In this document: piece after piece, positions 16,353-25,199 of the stretch
Layout: every line of letters starts with the position of its first letter
How positions within the stretch are numbered: the first letter of the stretch is position 1
Program-made: the position numbers and the translations under genes
Notes under the pieces: model-generated
Database searches by the model: none
Told to the model about the DNA's origin: nothing
Seen by the model: only the letters and a program-made list of their open reading frames with translations
NCBI RefSeq assembly: GCF_042660205.1
Contig: NZ_JBHSTQ010000012.1
Location: forward strand, 16,665-80,664
Direction of reading: 5' to 3'
DNA from: Sporolactobacillus kofuensis
Lineage (GTDB): Bacteria; Bacillota; Bacilli; Bacillales; Sporolactobacillaceae
DNA: 64,000 bases

Positions 16353-18128
16353 GTGAATGCACTGGATTATTACACGGATTTGTATCTTGCGGTCGTTCAC
16401 GAGCAAGAATTGCCTATTGAGATCAGCATAAAAGAGTGCGCAAAAGTCTTTTATTGCTCGGAACGTAATGCCAAGCTGATCATACATAAAATGGAAGATT
16501 TGCACTGGATTCGTTGGACTAGTGGTCTTGGACGTGGAAATAAATCGCGTATTAATTTTCTGCAGACGCTTGATGCTTTGGTTGAGAAACAAATGAGTAC
16601 ATTCATCAATGCAGGCCAATTAGATAAAGCCCTTAATTATATTCAGTCCCACGCACTGCCTGAAGGTTTAAGTCATCAGTGTTATGCGCGTATGAAACAA
16701 GAGTTCGGCTACAAAATTGAAACGGAAAATCAGCTTGACTTGGATATTCTGCGCATTCCAATGAGGCGGGCATTGGCAACCCTGGATCCCGCTTATGCAG
16801 CCATCACAAGTGAAACCCATATCGCGCGTCAACTTTTTGATTGCCTCGTTAACTATAACGTTTCGACGAATAAGTTTGTGCCCCATCTCGCACATTCTTG
16901 GGAGGTTACTCCCGATAAAAAAGTGTGGACGTTCTATTTGAGGCGTGGCATTTTGTTCCATCACGGAAAAGAATTGACTGCACAAGATGTACGCTATTCC
17001 TTTGGACGGATTTGTGATGCTGAAAATCAAATGCCATGCCGTTGGTATTTTCGCGCACTACAGAAAATGAATGTCGTTCATCCCTATGCAATTACATTAA
17101 CTTTTTCAGAGCCGACACCATTGCTGCTTTACTTGAGTTCTTTGAATCTTGCAATACTGCCTTCCGATATTGGCTTCAATCCTAAGCGGATTATTGGAAC
17201 AGGCGCATTTAGAATAATAAAATACAAAAGCCAGCAATTGGTGCTTGAGCGATTTGCCGACTATTTTCGTGAACGGGCGCTTCTTGATCGTATTGAGCTT
17301 TATTACGCTCCGAATCTAATTAGTGGGCAGAAAGTATATGATGTGTCCAATACGCAACCGGGCGCGGAGAAGAAGGAACAGGAATTTGAAGAAAACGGCA
17401 GTGGTTATATCGTGTTTAATTTTAGAAAGAAAGGGCCACAGCGGGATCCTTGGTTGAGAAAAGCGATCAGTATGCTGATTGATCGCAAAACCATGATTCA
17501 ACACCTAGGAGGAAACCGCTATCAGCCTTCGAACAGTTTCCTTCCATCAGAGTCAAGAAAAAATCCGCCTGCGATCGAGAAAGAATCGCAGATCATTCAA
17601 CTACTAAAAAAGAGTAGCTATGATGGTGAAAAGCTAAAATTTTATCATTTTAGCCATGATGCGGTGCTTCATGATGCATTATGGATCAAGAATCGCGCAC
17701 AGCGAGTCGGCATTTCTTTTGAACTGATTCCTCTGCCTTTGGAGCAGTTCTACGATGACTCTATTGTTCATGATGCGGATATGGTTCTTGGTGGTGAAGT
17801 CCTTGAGGAAAACATAGAGCTTGGACTGATTCATTTATTCCGTGATCAGAGCAGTCTTGTGCGGCGAATGATGGATTCAGTGCAAACGAAAAAAATTGAT
17901 CAATTTATAGATGAATTTATCCAGAAAGAGTGTTTGAAAGAAAGAATGTCCGTTTTCAGAGAAGTGGAGAACTATTTACGAGATGAAAATCTATTAATTT
18001 ATTTGTACCATAGTAAACGAGAGATTACCTTTCACGCCGCTTTGGCGGGAATAAAATTGAATGCGTTTGGCTGGGCAGACTTTAGCAAGCTCTGGATCAA
18101 ACCTAACTTGTCTACAGAGAAGAAATAA
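16353..18128 (+). CDS. SgrR-like regulator: winged-helix domain fused to solute-binding domain
   Basis: This protein has about 591 residues. Residues 1-90 form an SgrR-type DNA-binding domain (CAKVFYCSERNAKLIIHKMEDLHWI region). Residues 130 to about 450 form a SBP_bac_5 domain (TLDPAYAAITSETHIARQLFD, FYLRRGILFHHGKELTAQDV) without a signal peptide, so it should sense a ligand inside the cell. The start GTG 16353 follows AGAAGGTGACAA. In enterobacteria SgrR responds to sugar-phosphate stress; here the divergent MFS-kinase pair is the likely target. Ligand unknown. Confidence 0.82.
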   Translation: MNALDYYTDLYLAVVHEQELPIEISIKECAKVFYCSERNAKLIIHKMEDLHWIRWTSGLGRGNKSRINFLQTLDALVEKQMSTFINAGQLDKALNYIQSHALPEGLSHQCYARMKQEFGYKIETENQLDLDILRIPMRRALATLDPAYAAITSETHIARQLFDCLVNYNVSTNKFVPHLAHSWEVTPDKKVWTFYLRRGILFHHGKELTAQDVRYSFGRICDAENQMPCRWYFRALQKMNVVHPYAITLTFSEPTPLLLYLSSLNLAILPSDIGFNPKRIIGTGAFRIIKYKSQQLVLERFADYFRERALLDRIELYYAPNLISGQKVYDVSNTQPGAEKKEQEFEENGSGYIVFNFRKKGPQRDPWLRKAISMLIDRKTMIQHLGGNRYQPSNSFLPSESRKNPPAIEKESQIIQLLKKSSYDGEKLKFYHFSHDAVLHDALWIKNRAQRVGISFELIPLPLEQFYDDSIVHDADMVLGGEVLEENIELGLIHLFRDQSSLVRRMMDSVQTKKIDQFIDEFIQKECLKERMSVFREVENYLRDENLLIYLYHSKREITFHAALAGIKLNAFGWADFSKLWIKPNLSTEKK

Positions 18129-18144
18129 AATTGAGGAGAATATA

Positions 18145-18912
18145 ATGAAACTGATTTCGTGGAATGTGAATGGATTTCGCGCCTTGCAGCGAAAAATGGA
18201 TGTCTATCAATGGATGGAGGAAATGGGTGCAGATGCACTGTGCATACAAGAAACAAAGCTTCACCAGGATCAAGTGCAATTTGATAGCCCAGGTTATTTT
18301 CAATATTGGAATGATGCAGTGCGTAAAGGCTACTCAGGCACCGCCATCTTTACGAAACAGAAGCCAATAAATGTCACTTATGGAATGGGTATTGAAGTGC
18401 ATGATCAGGAAGGTCGTCTGATTACGCTTGAATACGAAAACTACTACTTAATAACGGTGTACACCCCAAATGCAAAACGAGATTTGACCCGACTTGATTA
18501 TCGGCTCGAATGGGGTGCGGCGTTTACCCAGTACATAAAAGGGCTTGATCAGCACAAGCCGGTCATCTTTTGCGGTGACTTGAACGTCGCCCATCAGGAA
18601 ATAGATCTTACGTACCCGAAGAACAATAGAGAGAACTCTGGGTTTACCCTTCAAGAACGTAATGACTTTAGTAAATTGCTAGATGAAGGCTTTATTGATA
18701 GTTTTCGTTCCCTCTATCCGGATAAAAAAGGTGCCTATTCCTGGTGGTCCTTTCAATTTAACGCAAGGCAGCGGAATATTGGCTGGCGCATTGATTACTT
18801 TGTGCTCTCCAAGCGATTAGAAAAGTGCATCAGCGATGTTAAAATTCTTAAGGAAGTCGTGGGATCCGATCATTGTCCGGTTGAACTTGATCTTTCTTTA
18901 CAAAATGCATGA
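18145..18912 (+). CDS. exoA: Exodeoxyribonuclease III (AP endonuclease)
   Basis: This 255-residue exonuclease III family enzyme cuts abasic DNA in base-excision repair. Catalytic landmarks are LISWNVNGFRA (Asn), IQETKL (metal-binding Glu), FCGDLNVAH (Asp/Asn), RIDYFVLS and GSDHCPVEL (catalytic His). ATG 18145 follows TTGAGGAGAATATA. It lies 16 nt after the SgrR-like gene and may be read through from it. Functionally the two look unrelated. Confidence 0.95.
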   Translation: MKLISWNVNGFRALQRKMDVYQWMEEMGADALCIQETKLHQDQVQFDSPGYFQYWNDAVRKGYSGTAIFTKQKPINVTYGMGIEVHDQEGRLITLEYENYYLITVYTPNAKRDLTRLDYRLEWGAAFTQYIKGLDQHKPVIFCGDLNVAHQEIDLTYPKNNRENSGFTLQERNDFSKLLDEGFIDSFRSLYPDKKGAYSWWSFQFNARQRNIGWRIDYFVLSKRLEKCISDVKILKEVVGSDHCPVELDLSLQNA

Positions 18913-18954
18913 GAGTCAAAATAGATGTGATTTTTAGATAAACCGGAAAAAGGA

Positions 18955-19052
18955 GTCCAGTCCTTATTTTGCATTCCTTGCGCTTCGTTCGCCGCGGGCA
19001 TCTCGCATCCGCACACCGTGCGTGTGATCCACGTGGGCTCACAGACTCGCAC
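18955..19052 (-). repeat. Intergenic repeat copy C (inverted orientation)
   Basis: Read on the minus strand it has GGATGCGAGATGCCCGCGG, GCGAACGAAGCGCAAG and ATGCAAAATAAGGAC, matching the ends of copies A, D and E. The middle third is missing. Confidence 0.7.
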
Positions 19053-19080
19053 TAAATGATTACGACTCTTTCTTATCTGA

Positions 19081-19118
19081 AAAAAAAGCGCTGAAGCATT
19101 TGCTTCAGCGCTTTTTCT
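19081..19118. terminator. Bidirectional terminator between exoA and alcohol dehydrogenase
   Basis: AAGCGCTGAAGC-ATTT-GCTTCAGCGCTT is a perfect 12-bp stem with A and T runs on either side, between convergent genes. Confidence 0.92.
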
Positions 19119-19125
19119 CTTACCG

Positions 19126-20235
19126 TTACCTGACTGTATTTTGTTTCGCCCATTCTTCCAGCCCGATGATCGCATCATAGACCGTATCAACCGTACAGTT
19201 CATTGGATGCATTTGAATAAGTGAATTTGGTCGTGTTGCTACTTCGGCGATTTCTCTAATTTCGCCGTCTGAAATTCCTGACAATGAGAGGTCTGCAAGG
19301 CATAGTGGAAGATGGAGTGCTCGATAAAAGGGTAACAATCGTTTCATTTCGTCTTCTTTTCCCTCAATAATGAGTTCAACCATGATCCCATAGGATACTT
19401 TAATCCCATGCAATAAATGATGCGTTTCCGGCCTAATCGTCAACGCGTCATGAATGGCATGTGCAGCAGTGGCACGTCCATATTCGTCACCAAAACCTGC
19501 GACAAGACCACTCGCCATTACGTTTGTCTCCATAACTTGAGTCCAGTCATCGGTAAGCTGACCATTACGCATATCCTGAATGGCTTTTTCGGCAGAATGA
19601 AGGGGTATTTCAAGACATTGTCGTGCAGCTTCCCGTGCAAAGTAAAGCGCTAAGCTTTTTCGATTCGCTTGCTGCAAAAGCAGATCGGATTCATACCACT
19701 TGGCAATGGTATCAGCGACACCAGCAATGAAATAATTAATTGGAGAATCGAGAATGACACGCGGATCAATCAAGACAAGACTGGTTTGTTGTGGGTAGAT
19801 TTGATGCCCAATACACTCGCCATTATCCTTATAAAGTACAGAAAGGTTGGACCAGGCAGCACAGTTGCTTGCCATAGTCGGAAGAAGAATAACTGGAACG
19901 GTGCCTGCCTTATATCCTGCAGCTTTGGCGGTGTCTAAGACTTTGCCGCCACCGAGTCCAATAATTGCGTCCAGCTTTTCACTTTTCAATAAATCGATCA
20001 TGCGCTGAATTTCTTTAGTCGAACATTCACCATTGAAGAGGACATCAACGACATCAATGCCCTGTTCTTTCAAATCAGGGAGAAAAGGAGCAGCCTTCAT
20101 CATTGATTTCGTACCATGTAGAAAAAGTACGCGCTTGATGAAACGTGCTTTAAGCGCATCGGCTAGGCGGTCGTATGCCTTCACCTCTGAGACATATTCC
20201 TGTGGGGCGATTCGTGAAACGAGTTGCAGGGTCAT
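19126..20235 (-). CDS. Iron-containing alcohol/glycerol dehydrogenase family oxidoreductase
   Basis: This 369-residue metal-dependent NAD(P)-linked dehydrogenase is of the GldA/hydroxycarboxylate dehydrogenase group. The nucleotide-binding GLGGGKVLDTAKA is near residues 94-106. Metal ligands are Asp in AGVADTIAKWYE, His in AAHAIHDAL and His in LLHGIKVSYG. An upstream GAAGGAGAGAATGTAA gives the RBS. Monocistronic. Its substrate (glycerol, 2-hydroxy acid or other) cannot be determined. Confidence 0.87.
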   Translation of the reverse strand: MTLQLVSRIAPQEYVSEVKAYDRLADALKARFIKRVLFLHGTKSMMKAAPFLPDLKEQGIDVVDVLFNGECSTKEIQRMIDLLKSEKLDAIIGLGGGKVLDTAKAAGYKAGTVPVILLPTMASNCAAWSNLSVLYKDNGECIGHQIYPQQTSLVLIDPRVILDSPINYFIAGVADTIAKWYESDLLLQQANRKSLALYFAREAARQCLEIPLHSAEKAIQDMRNGQLTDDWTQVMETNVMASGLVAGFGDEYGRATAAHAIHDALTIRPETHHLLHGIKVSYGIMVELIIEGKEDEMKRLLPFYRALHLPLCLADLSLSGISDGEIREIAEVATRPNSLIQMHPMNCTVDTVYDAIIGLEEWAKQNTVR

Positions 20236-20529
20236 TTACATTCTCTCCTTCATAACGTACCGGTTCTCATGATTTAGATTGCTCAAAATCACCAGTTGTG
20301 GACTATATAGTAGTCGTTTTATCCATAACCTGTCAATAAAAAAAACTTGCAATCAAGCAAAAATTTGCGCATTGATTCATGAACAAGTATCCATTATGCA
20401 CTTATTTTTCGTAAATGCCTTTTATTAGATACAATTATTCATTTTCACTATACTGAATATATGCAACAGTTTTGGGATGGACGGATCGGCATTCAAACAA
20501 TTATTCATTTTAAAGGGTTGGTGAAATCA

Positions 20530-21489
20530 ATGGAGAAAATCGTATTTGGATTTGAAGATGAATTTTTTTCGAAGACAGAAATTGAGCAGCTTGTTGAAAA
20601 ATATAAAGACATCTTTACTTTTGTCTTCGTGAATAACAACGATTTGCCTAGTGAAGAGTCTTTAGAAGATGCCGTAGCATATATAGGAGAGCCGTCTGAT
20701 GTGTTACTAAGAGCAATGCCTCATTTGCGTTGGTTGCAACTGCCAAGTGCCGGGGCGAATCATTTCGTAAAACATCCCGACCTTTCTCAAAATGTTGTCT
20801 TGACAAATTCAAGCGGCGTTTTCGGAACTTTAGGTGCTGAGCACACATTGGCACTTCTTCTTGCACTTACCCGAGAGATTCCTTTACACGTGCGCCAAAC
20901 TGACCAGCATTTATGGAAAGAAAGTAGCCATTGCCGCCAACTTGATGAGGCGACAGCCGCCATTATTGGTTATGGAGATATTGGATCTGAAATCGCACAT
21001 CGCTTAAAAGCTTTTGGGACACGAGTTTTAGCAGTGAAACGAACGGTTCGTCAAGTACCAGAAGATGCCGATGCAGTCTTTGATCTGAATGATCTGGATG
21101 AAGTGCTCAGTAAATCTGATTTTGTGATTAATGTGCTTCCTTTAACTGAAGAAACCCAAAATTTGTTCGATAGCGACAGATTTCATGCGATGAAACAAGA
21201 GGCTTTGTTCATCAATGTTGGCCGAGGAGGAACGGTCGATGAAAATGCCCTGATTCATGCACTTGAGTCAGGAAAGCTCGATGGTGCTGGCCTCGATGTT
21301 ACGGCAGAAGAACCATTGCCTCACTCGAGTAGACTTTGGGATCTTCCCAATGTCTTGATTACGTCTCACTCATTAGGTGTTGGTCCGGGAAAGTCGAAGA
21401 AAAGAACTGCGCTGATTAAGAGAAATCTGGAAAACTTTTATTTAAATCGAAAACTTGAAAATAGTGTAGACCGAAAACTTGGCTATTAA
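20530..21489 (+). CDS. D-isomer-specific 2-hydroxyacid dehydrogenase
   Basis: The product has about 319 residues and interconverts 2-oxoacids and 2-hydroxyacids using NAD(P)H. The Rossmann motif is GYGDIGSEIAHRLKAFG, the substrate Arg is in NVGRGGTVDENAL, the Glu in VTAEEPLPHSS and the His in ITSHSLGVG. ATG 20530 (MEKIVFGFEDEF) is chosen by family length; an upstream ATG at 20461 has no RBS. Upstream, CAATTATTCATTTT occurs twice (20431 and 20499), an oddity of unknown meaning. Confidence 0.88.
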   Translation: MEKIVFGFEDEFFSKTEIEQLVEKYKDIFTFVFVNNNDLPSEESLEDAVAYIGEPSDVLLRAMPHLRWLQLPSAGANHFVKHPDLSQNVVLTNSSGVFGTLGAEHTLALLLALTREIPLHVRQTDQHLWKESSHCRQLDEATAAIIGYGDIGSEIAHRLKAFGTRVLAVKRTVRQVPEDADAVFDLNDLDEVLSKSDFVINVLPLTEETQNLFDSDRFHAMKQEALFINVGRGGTVDENALIHALESGKLDGAGLDVTAEEPLPHSSRLWDLPNVLITSHSLGVGPGKSKKRTALIKRNLENFYLNRKLENSVDRKLGY

Positions 21490-21538
21490 TCGTAATCTTT
21501 GATTTTCATAGTTAAAGCTTTTCATAAAGGGATAAATC

Positions 21539-21569
21539 ATGTCTCCGTTCGTTCGGAGGCATTTTTTTA
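21539..21569 (+). terminator. Terminator of hydroxyacid dehydrogenase gene
   Basis: ATGTCTCCG and CGGAGGCAT form a stem around TTCGTT, followed by TTTTTTT. Confidence 0.88.
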
Positions 21570-21753
21570 TATCATCCATGCGAAATTTCATTCATTTCAT
21601 TTCATTTCATCCGCAACAAACTTGTAATCTAAATTTGTCAAAAGAACGCAGAAAATGTTGGTATAATAGTTACATTAAGTTTCATTGAAAATGGAACCCC
21701 CAAAGCATGGAGAAGAAAGAGATTGATTGATAACGATAAGGAGTCTGGTAGAA

Positions 21754-23109
21754 TTGATAAGAAAAATGAAAGTGATGGTCGCAACATGCCTCTCATGCTC
21801 CTTGATTTTAGGAATAGATGGTGGGACAGTGCTGGCGCAATCCCAGTCTCAACTCAAAGAAAAATTAAATACGATTCAGAAGAAGCAACAAGAGAATAAG
21901 AATGATTTGGCCTCCTCGAAAAAAAAGCTGTCGAAGAATAAAGATAAACAAGATGTAGTAATTAGTAATCTTAAAGAATCAGAGAAAAAAATCGCAACGA
22001 TGAATCAAAGCATTAATCAGACAAAACAAAGAGTTGATCAAAATCAACAAGACATGGCTACACTGAAGAAAGAGATTAAGAAGATCGATGGACGTATTAA
22101 AGTAAGAGGAGCGCTTTTAAGAGGTAGGATTCGTTCTATATATATCAGTGGCGGAGCAGTCAGTTATTTGGATGTGCTCATGGGTTCAAAAAGTTTCGGA
22201 AATTTTCTTGACCGGTTACTTGCGCTTAAAATGATTACCGACCAAGACAATAAGATCATAAACGATCAGAAAAATGATCGACATACTCAATTGACAAAGC
22301 AGAAGAAGCTTCAGACAGTTTTGGTCCAAACAACGGATGCGTTACATAATCTTCAAACGATGAAGACTGGACTTGCTCAGGAACATGCACATAAAAAAGA
22401 TTTACTCGCACAACTTAAGGATCAAGCGTCTGATATTGAAAAGACGGTCATGTCTTCTGGAGAACAATCCGATATCTTAAGTGCTCAAGCATCAATAATC
22501 AAGCAACAATTGGCTGACCTTGCAGATAGAGAAGCGAAAAAGAAAGCAGAGGCACGGTCACAGGCAAAGGCTGATATTGAACAAGTTTCCGCAACAGTGA
22601 AATCGAACAGTGAATCTACTCAAAAAAGTGTCTCCGTTCAAAATGAACAGCAGACCTCAGCTGAAACGGTTTCATCAAACAACGACACATCAACAGAGCA
22701 TTCCAATGCAAGTTTCATCATGCCGGCTGCAGGATATATATCATCAGGATTTGGTTATCGATCATTCGACAATGGATTTCACCCGGGAATTGATATTGCA
22801 AATAGTACAGGAACACCAATACATGCCGCTGCGGACGGTGTTGTATTCCGTGCCTACCAGTCTTCGAGTTATGGAAATGTTGTGATGATCTCACATTCGA
22901 TTGGTGGGAAGATCTATACGACGGTTTATGCGCACATGAGCTCGTATTCTGTATCTTCCGGTCAGAGTGTCTCTCAGGGTCAGGTTATTGGCTCAATGGG
23001 AAGCACTGGTGAATCTACGGGCTCACATTTGCACTTTGAACTCTATGTTGGTCCATGGACGCCGCCACCGCATAATGGCGCTGTGAATCCATTAAACTAT
23101 ATTCACTAA
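21754..23109 (+). CDS. Secreted M23 peptidoglycan endopeptidase with coiled-coil domain
   Basis: An N-terminal signal peptide (VMVATCLSCSLILGI... ending near VLAQ) is followed by a long coiled coil (about residues 30-265), a Ser/Thr/Gln-rich linker and a C-terminal M23 LytM domain with zinc ligands in HPGIDIANSTG and HLHFELYVG. The layout resembles EnvC/CwlO-type wall hydrolases. The start is TTG 21754, 10 nt after AAGGAG. With both HxxxD and HxH motifs intact it should be an active DD- or DL-endopeptidase. Monocistronic. Confidence 0.87.
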   Translation: MIRKMKVMVATCLSCSLILGIDGGTVLAQSQSQLKEKLNTIQKKQQENKNDLASSKKKLSKNKDKQDVVISNLKESEKKIATMNQSINQTKQRVDQNQQDMATLKKEIKKIDGRIKVRGALLRGRIRSIYISGGAVSYLDVLMGSKSFGNFLDRLLALKMITDQDNKIINDQKNDRHTQLTKQKKLQTVLVQTTDALHNLQTMKTGLAQEHAHKKDLLAQLKDQASDIEKTVMSSGEQSDILSAQASIIKQQLADLADREAKKKAEARSQAKADIEQVSATVKSNSESTQKSVSVQNEQQTSAETVSSNNDTSTEHSNASFIMPAAGYISSGFGYRSFDNGFHPGIDIANSTGTPIHAAADGVVFRAYQSSSYGNVVMISHSIGGKIYTTVYAHMSSYSVSSGQSVSQGQVIGSMGSTGESTGSHLHFELYVGPWTPPPHNGAVNPLNYIH

Positions 23110-23127
23110 TCTAAGAGCGGTGAGATG

Positions 23128-23156
23128 AAGAGCCAGAGACACTGGCTCTTTTTTTA
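23128..23156 (+). terminator. Terminator of M23 gene
   Basis: AAGAGCCAG-AGACA-CTGGCTCTT followed by TTTTT. Confidence 0.92.
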
Positions 23157-23177
23157 GTATTAAACTATTCGCTTAGT

Positions 23178-23228
23178 AATAAAGCGAGCAATCGCAGCGC
23201 AAGTGATGCAAAATCAAAGAATGGACGG
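23178..23228 (+). repeat. Intergenic repeat copy D (3' part only)
   Basis: AAAGCGAGCAATCG-CAGCGCAAGTGATGCAAAAT matches the 3' end of copy A almost base for base and ends in GGACGG as copy E does. Confidence 0.75.
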
Positions 23229-23411
23229 TTTTTGCCCAATTTTTCTTGTTATAAATGTAAATTGATTTGGAATAGAGAAATGAATTTAAGCGAAAAAACC
23301 AACCTTTTTAAAGAGCTCCTGACTGTTCTGTTTCATTGCCTCAGGCATACAGATAGAATGAATGCAAAAATATGGGATTTTTTGGATTCGGACAGAAAGG
23401 GGCAACTTATC

Positions 23412-24578
23412 ATGAAACATCAGCAAATTTGTGGCATCATTAACTTGAATGAATCAATGCACCACATTTCCCCCATTACTGCACATCGACCTATTGCAAG
23501 TTTGCCCTTTTGTGGCAGATATCGACTGATTGACTTTCCATTATCAAATCTTACGCATGCAGGTATCGCATCCATCGGTGTTTTTACGAATAAACACTAT
23601 CGTTCGCTCTATAATCATGTACGTAGCGGCAGTGACTGGGATATCGAGGGGACCAGTGGTGGGCTGTTCTTCTTTGGACCGGATACGTATCCGAGTATGT
23701 CCGAAATGACAGTAGGAGATCTCCCAATCTACTATAATAATCTCGAGTTTATTGAAAAGTCAGGCGCTGAGTACGTGATTGTAATGGGTTCTCGAACGTT
23801 ATGCAATCTCGATGTACATGCCATTCTCCGTCATCATGAGGAACAGAATGCTGAATTGACTGTCGTTTATAAAACGGTAAAGAGTAGCAGGATTCATTCT
23901 TTGTCAAAAACATGTTTTCGGGTTAATCGTTACGGCGAAATATATGCTCTCTCACCATGTTCTTCTCAGAATGATCAGCCGATCTTAGCAAATATGGAAA
24001 TATATTTTATGCGTTGTTCCCTTTTTACAAAATTAGTGCGCCATTTCATGGCAAGCAATGAACTTTACAATTTGAGAGATGCTTTACATCAGTTTGTTTC
24101 CGATGTCGAAACAAATGGATTTGAATATACAGGTTACATGCGAACGATACATTCTGTTCAGGATTACTATGAAGCGAATATGGATATGCTCAGTGAATCG
24201 AATCGGAATGCTCTGATATGTGGAAATCACCCAATTGAGACAAGAATCAAAAATGAAGCCCCTACCTATTATGGAAACTATGCTACACAGGCGCAATCGC
24301 TTGTCGCAAATGGCTGCATCATTGACGGAGTGATCAGGGAATCAATTTTTGGTCGAAAGAGTAAGGTGATGCGCGATGCAGAAATTGAATCAAGTATCCT
24401 AATGGATGGGTGTATCATTGGTTCAGGCGCATATCTCAAGCACGTCATTCTGGATAATGGTACTTATATTGCGCCACATACTCAATTGATTGGTTCTGAA
24501 AAGCATCCCATTGTCCTTGATAAAAAAGTTAACGCGGGGTATGGACATTTTAAGGACGAGTTTTCGACAAGATCTTAA
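23412..24578 (+). CDS. glgD: GlgD-type glucose-1-phosphate adenylyltransferase-like protein, orphan
   Basis: The 388-residue protein has the nucleotidyltransferase opening CGRYRLIDFPLSNLTHAGI and a C-terminal left-handed beta-helix (ANGCIIDGVIRESIFG, SILMDGCIIGSGAYLKHVI). It is the regulatory GlgD form, which lacks the full catalytic signature of GlgC and normally pairs with GlgC in ADP-glucose synthesis. ATG 23412 follows AAAGGGGCAAC; upstream in-frame sequence back to 23232 has no RBS. No glgB, glgC, glgA or glgP adjoins it, which is unusual. Confidence 0.85.
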   Translation: MKHQQICGIINLNESMHHISPITAHRPIASLPFCGRYRLIDFPLSNLTHAGIASIGVFTNKHYRSLYNHVRSGSDWDIEGTSGGLFFFGPDTYPSMSEMTVGDLPIYYNNLEFIEKSGAEYVIVMGSRTLCNLDVHAILRHHEEQNAELTVVYKTVKSSRIHSLSKTCFRVNRYGEIYALSPCSSQNDQPILANMEIYFMRCSLFTKLVRHFMASNELYNLRDALHQFVSDVETNGFEYTGYMRTIHSVQDYYEANMDMLSESNRNALICGNHPIETRIKNEAPTYYGNYATQAQSLVANGCIIDGVIRESIFGRKSKVMRDAEIESSILMDGCIIGSGAYLKHVILDNGTYIAPHTQLIGSEKHPIVLDKKVNAGYGHFKDEFSTRS

Positions 24579-24661
24579 CTTTTTTCAACAAAAAAAGTTT
24601 TAAAATACAGATTCAAGGGAATTAACCAATTGAAAAGCTAAAAAATTGAGGAGGGAAGCTG

Positions 24662-25045
24662 ATGAGAAAGTTAATTTTTTACACGTACCCGAGTTGTACA
24701 TCATGCCGGAAAACAAAGGGCTGGCTGAAAGATCATGATGTAACCTATGAGGAGAGACATTTATTCCGTAATCGGCCGGATGCTAAGGAATTACTTGAAA
24801 TGATTAAGTTATCGAAATCAGGCATCGAGGATTTACTTGCAACACGAAGTGCAACATATAAACAGTTAGATGTGAACCTCAATGAATTACCATTGAGCAA
24901 AGCTCTTCAGCTTCTTTCCGATGAGCCTAAATTGTTGAAGAGACCAATTATCACAGATGGACAACAACTTATTGTCGGTTTTCATCAGGAAGACTTACAG
25001 AGACTGATGAATACGAAAAGAAGAGAACAACAATCAATCAGTTAA
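24662..25045 (+). CDS. mgsR: Spx/ArsC-family regulator, MgsR-like
   Basis: This 127-residue thioredoxin-fold protein has a redox-switch CxxC at Cys12 and Cys15 (SCTSCRKTKGWL) and the Spx-family RPIITDG motif near residue 98. MgsR in B. subtilis modulates part of the sigma-B stress regulon through RNA polymerase contact. It sits immediately before comGA, as in B. subtilis, supporting the call over ArsC or Spx. GAGGAGGGAAGCTG gives a strong RBS. Confidence 0.88.
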   Translation: MRKLIFYTYPSCTSCRKTKGWLKDHDVTYEERHLFRNRPDAKELLEMIKLSKSGIEDLLATRSATYKQLDVNLNELPLSKALQLLSDEPKLLKRPIITDGQQLIVGFHQEDLQRLMNTKRREQQSIS

Positions 25046-25047
25046 CC

Positions 25048-25081
25048 GACAACAGGTATCCGATCCGGATGCCTGTTTTCT
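25048..25081 (+). terminator. Terminator of mgsR
   Basis: CAGGTATCCG and CGGATGCCTG pair with one G-T mismatch and are followed by TTTTCT. Confidence 0.75.
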
Positions 25082-25199
25082 AGTGTTGCAACAAAAATTG
25101 TAATAAAAGAAGGAAATAAGAGACCGATGTAGAATATAGTCAATAGCCCTTTTTTCCGAAATAACCAGTTTTCATGGACTAATGAAAGCAGGTGATTTC

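Noticed and set aside
21586..21610. Short tandem TTCAT repeats before the M23 gene
   Set aside because: Only four to five units of a simple motif; not CRISPR-like and no spacer structure.
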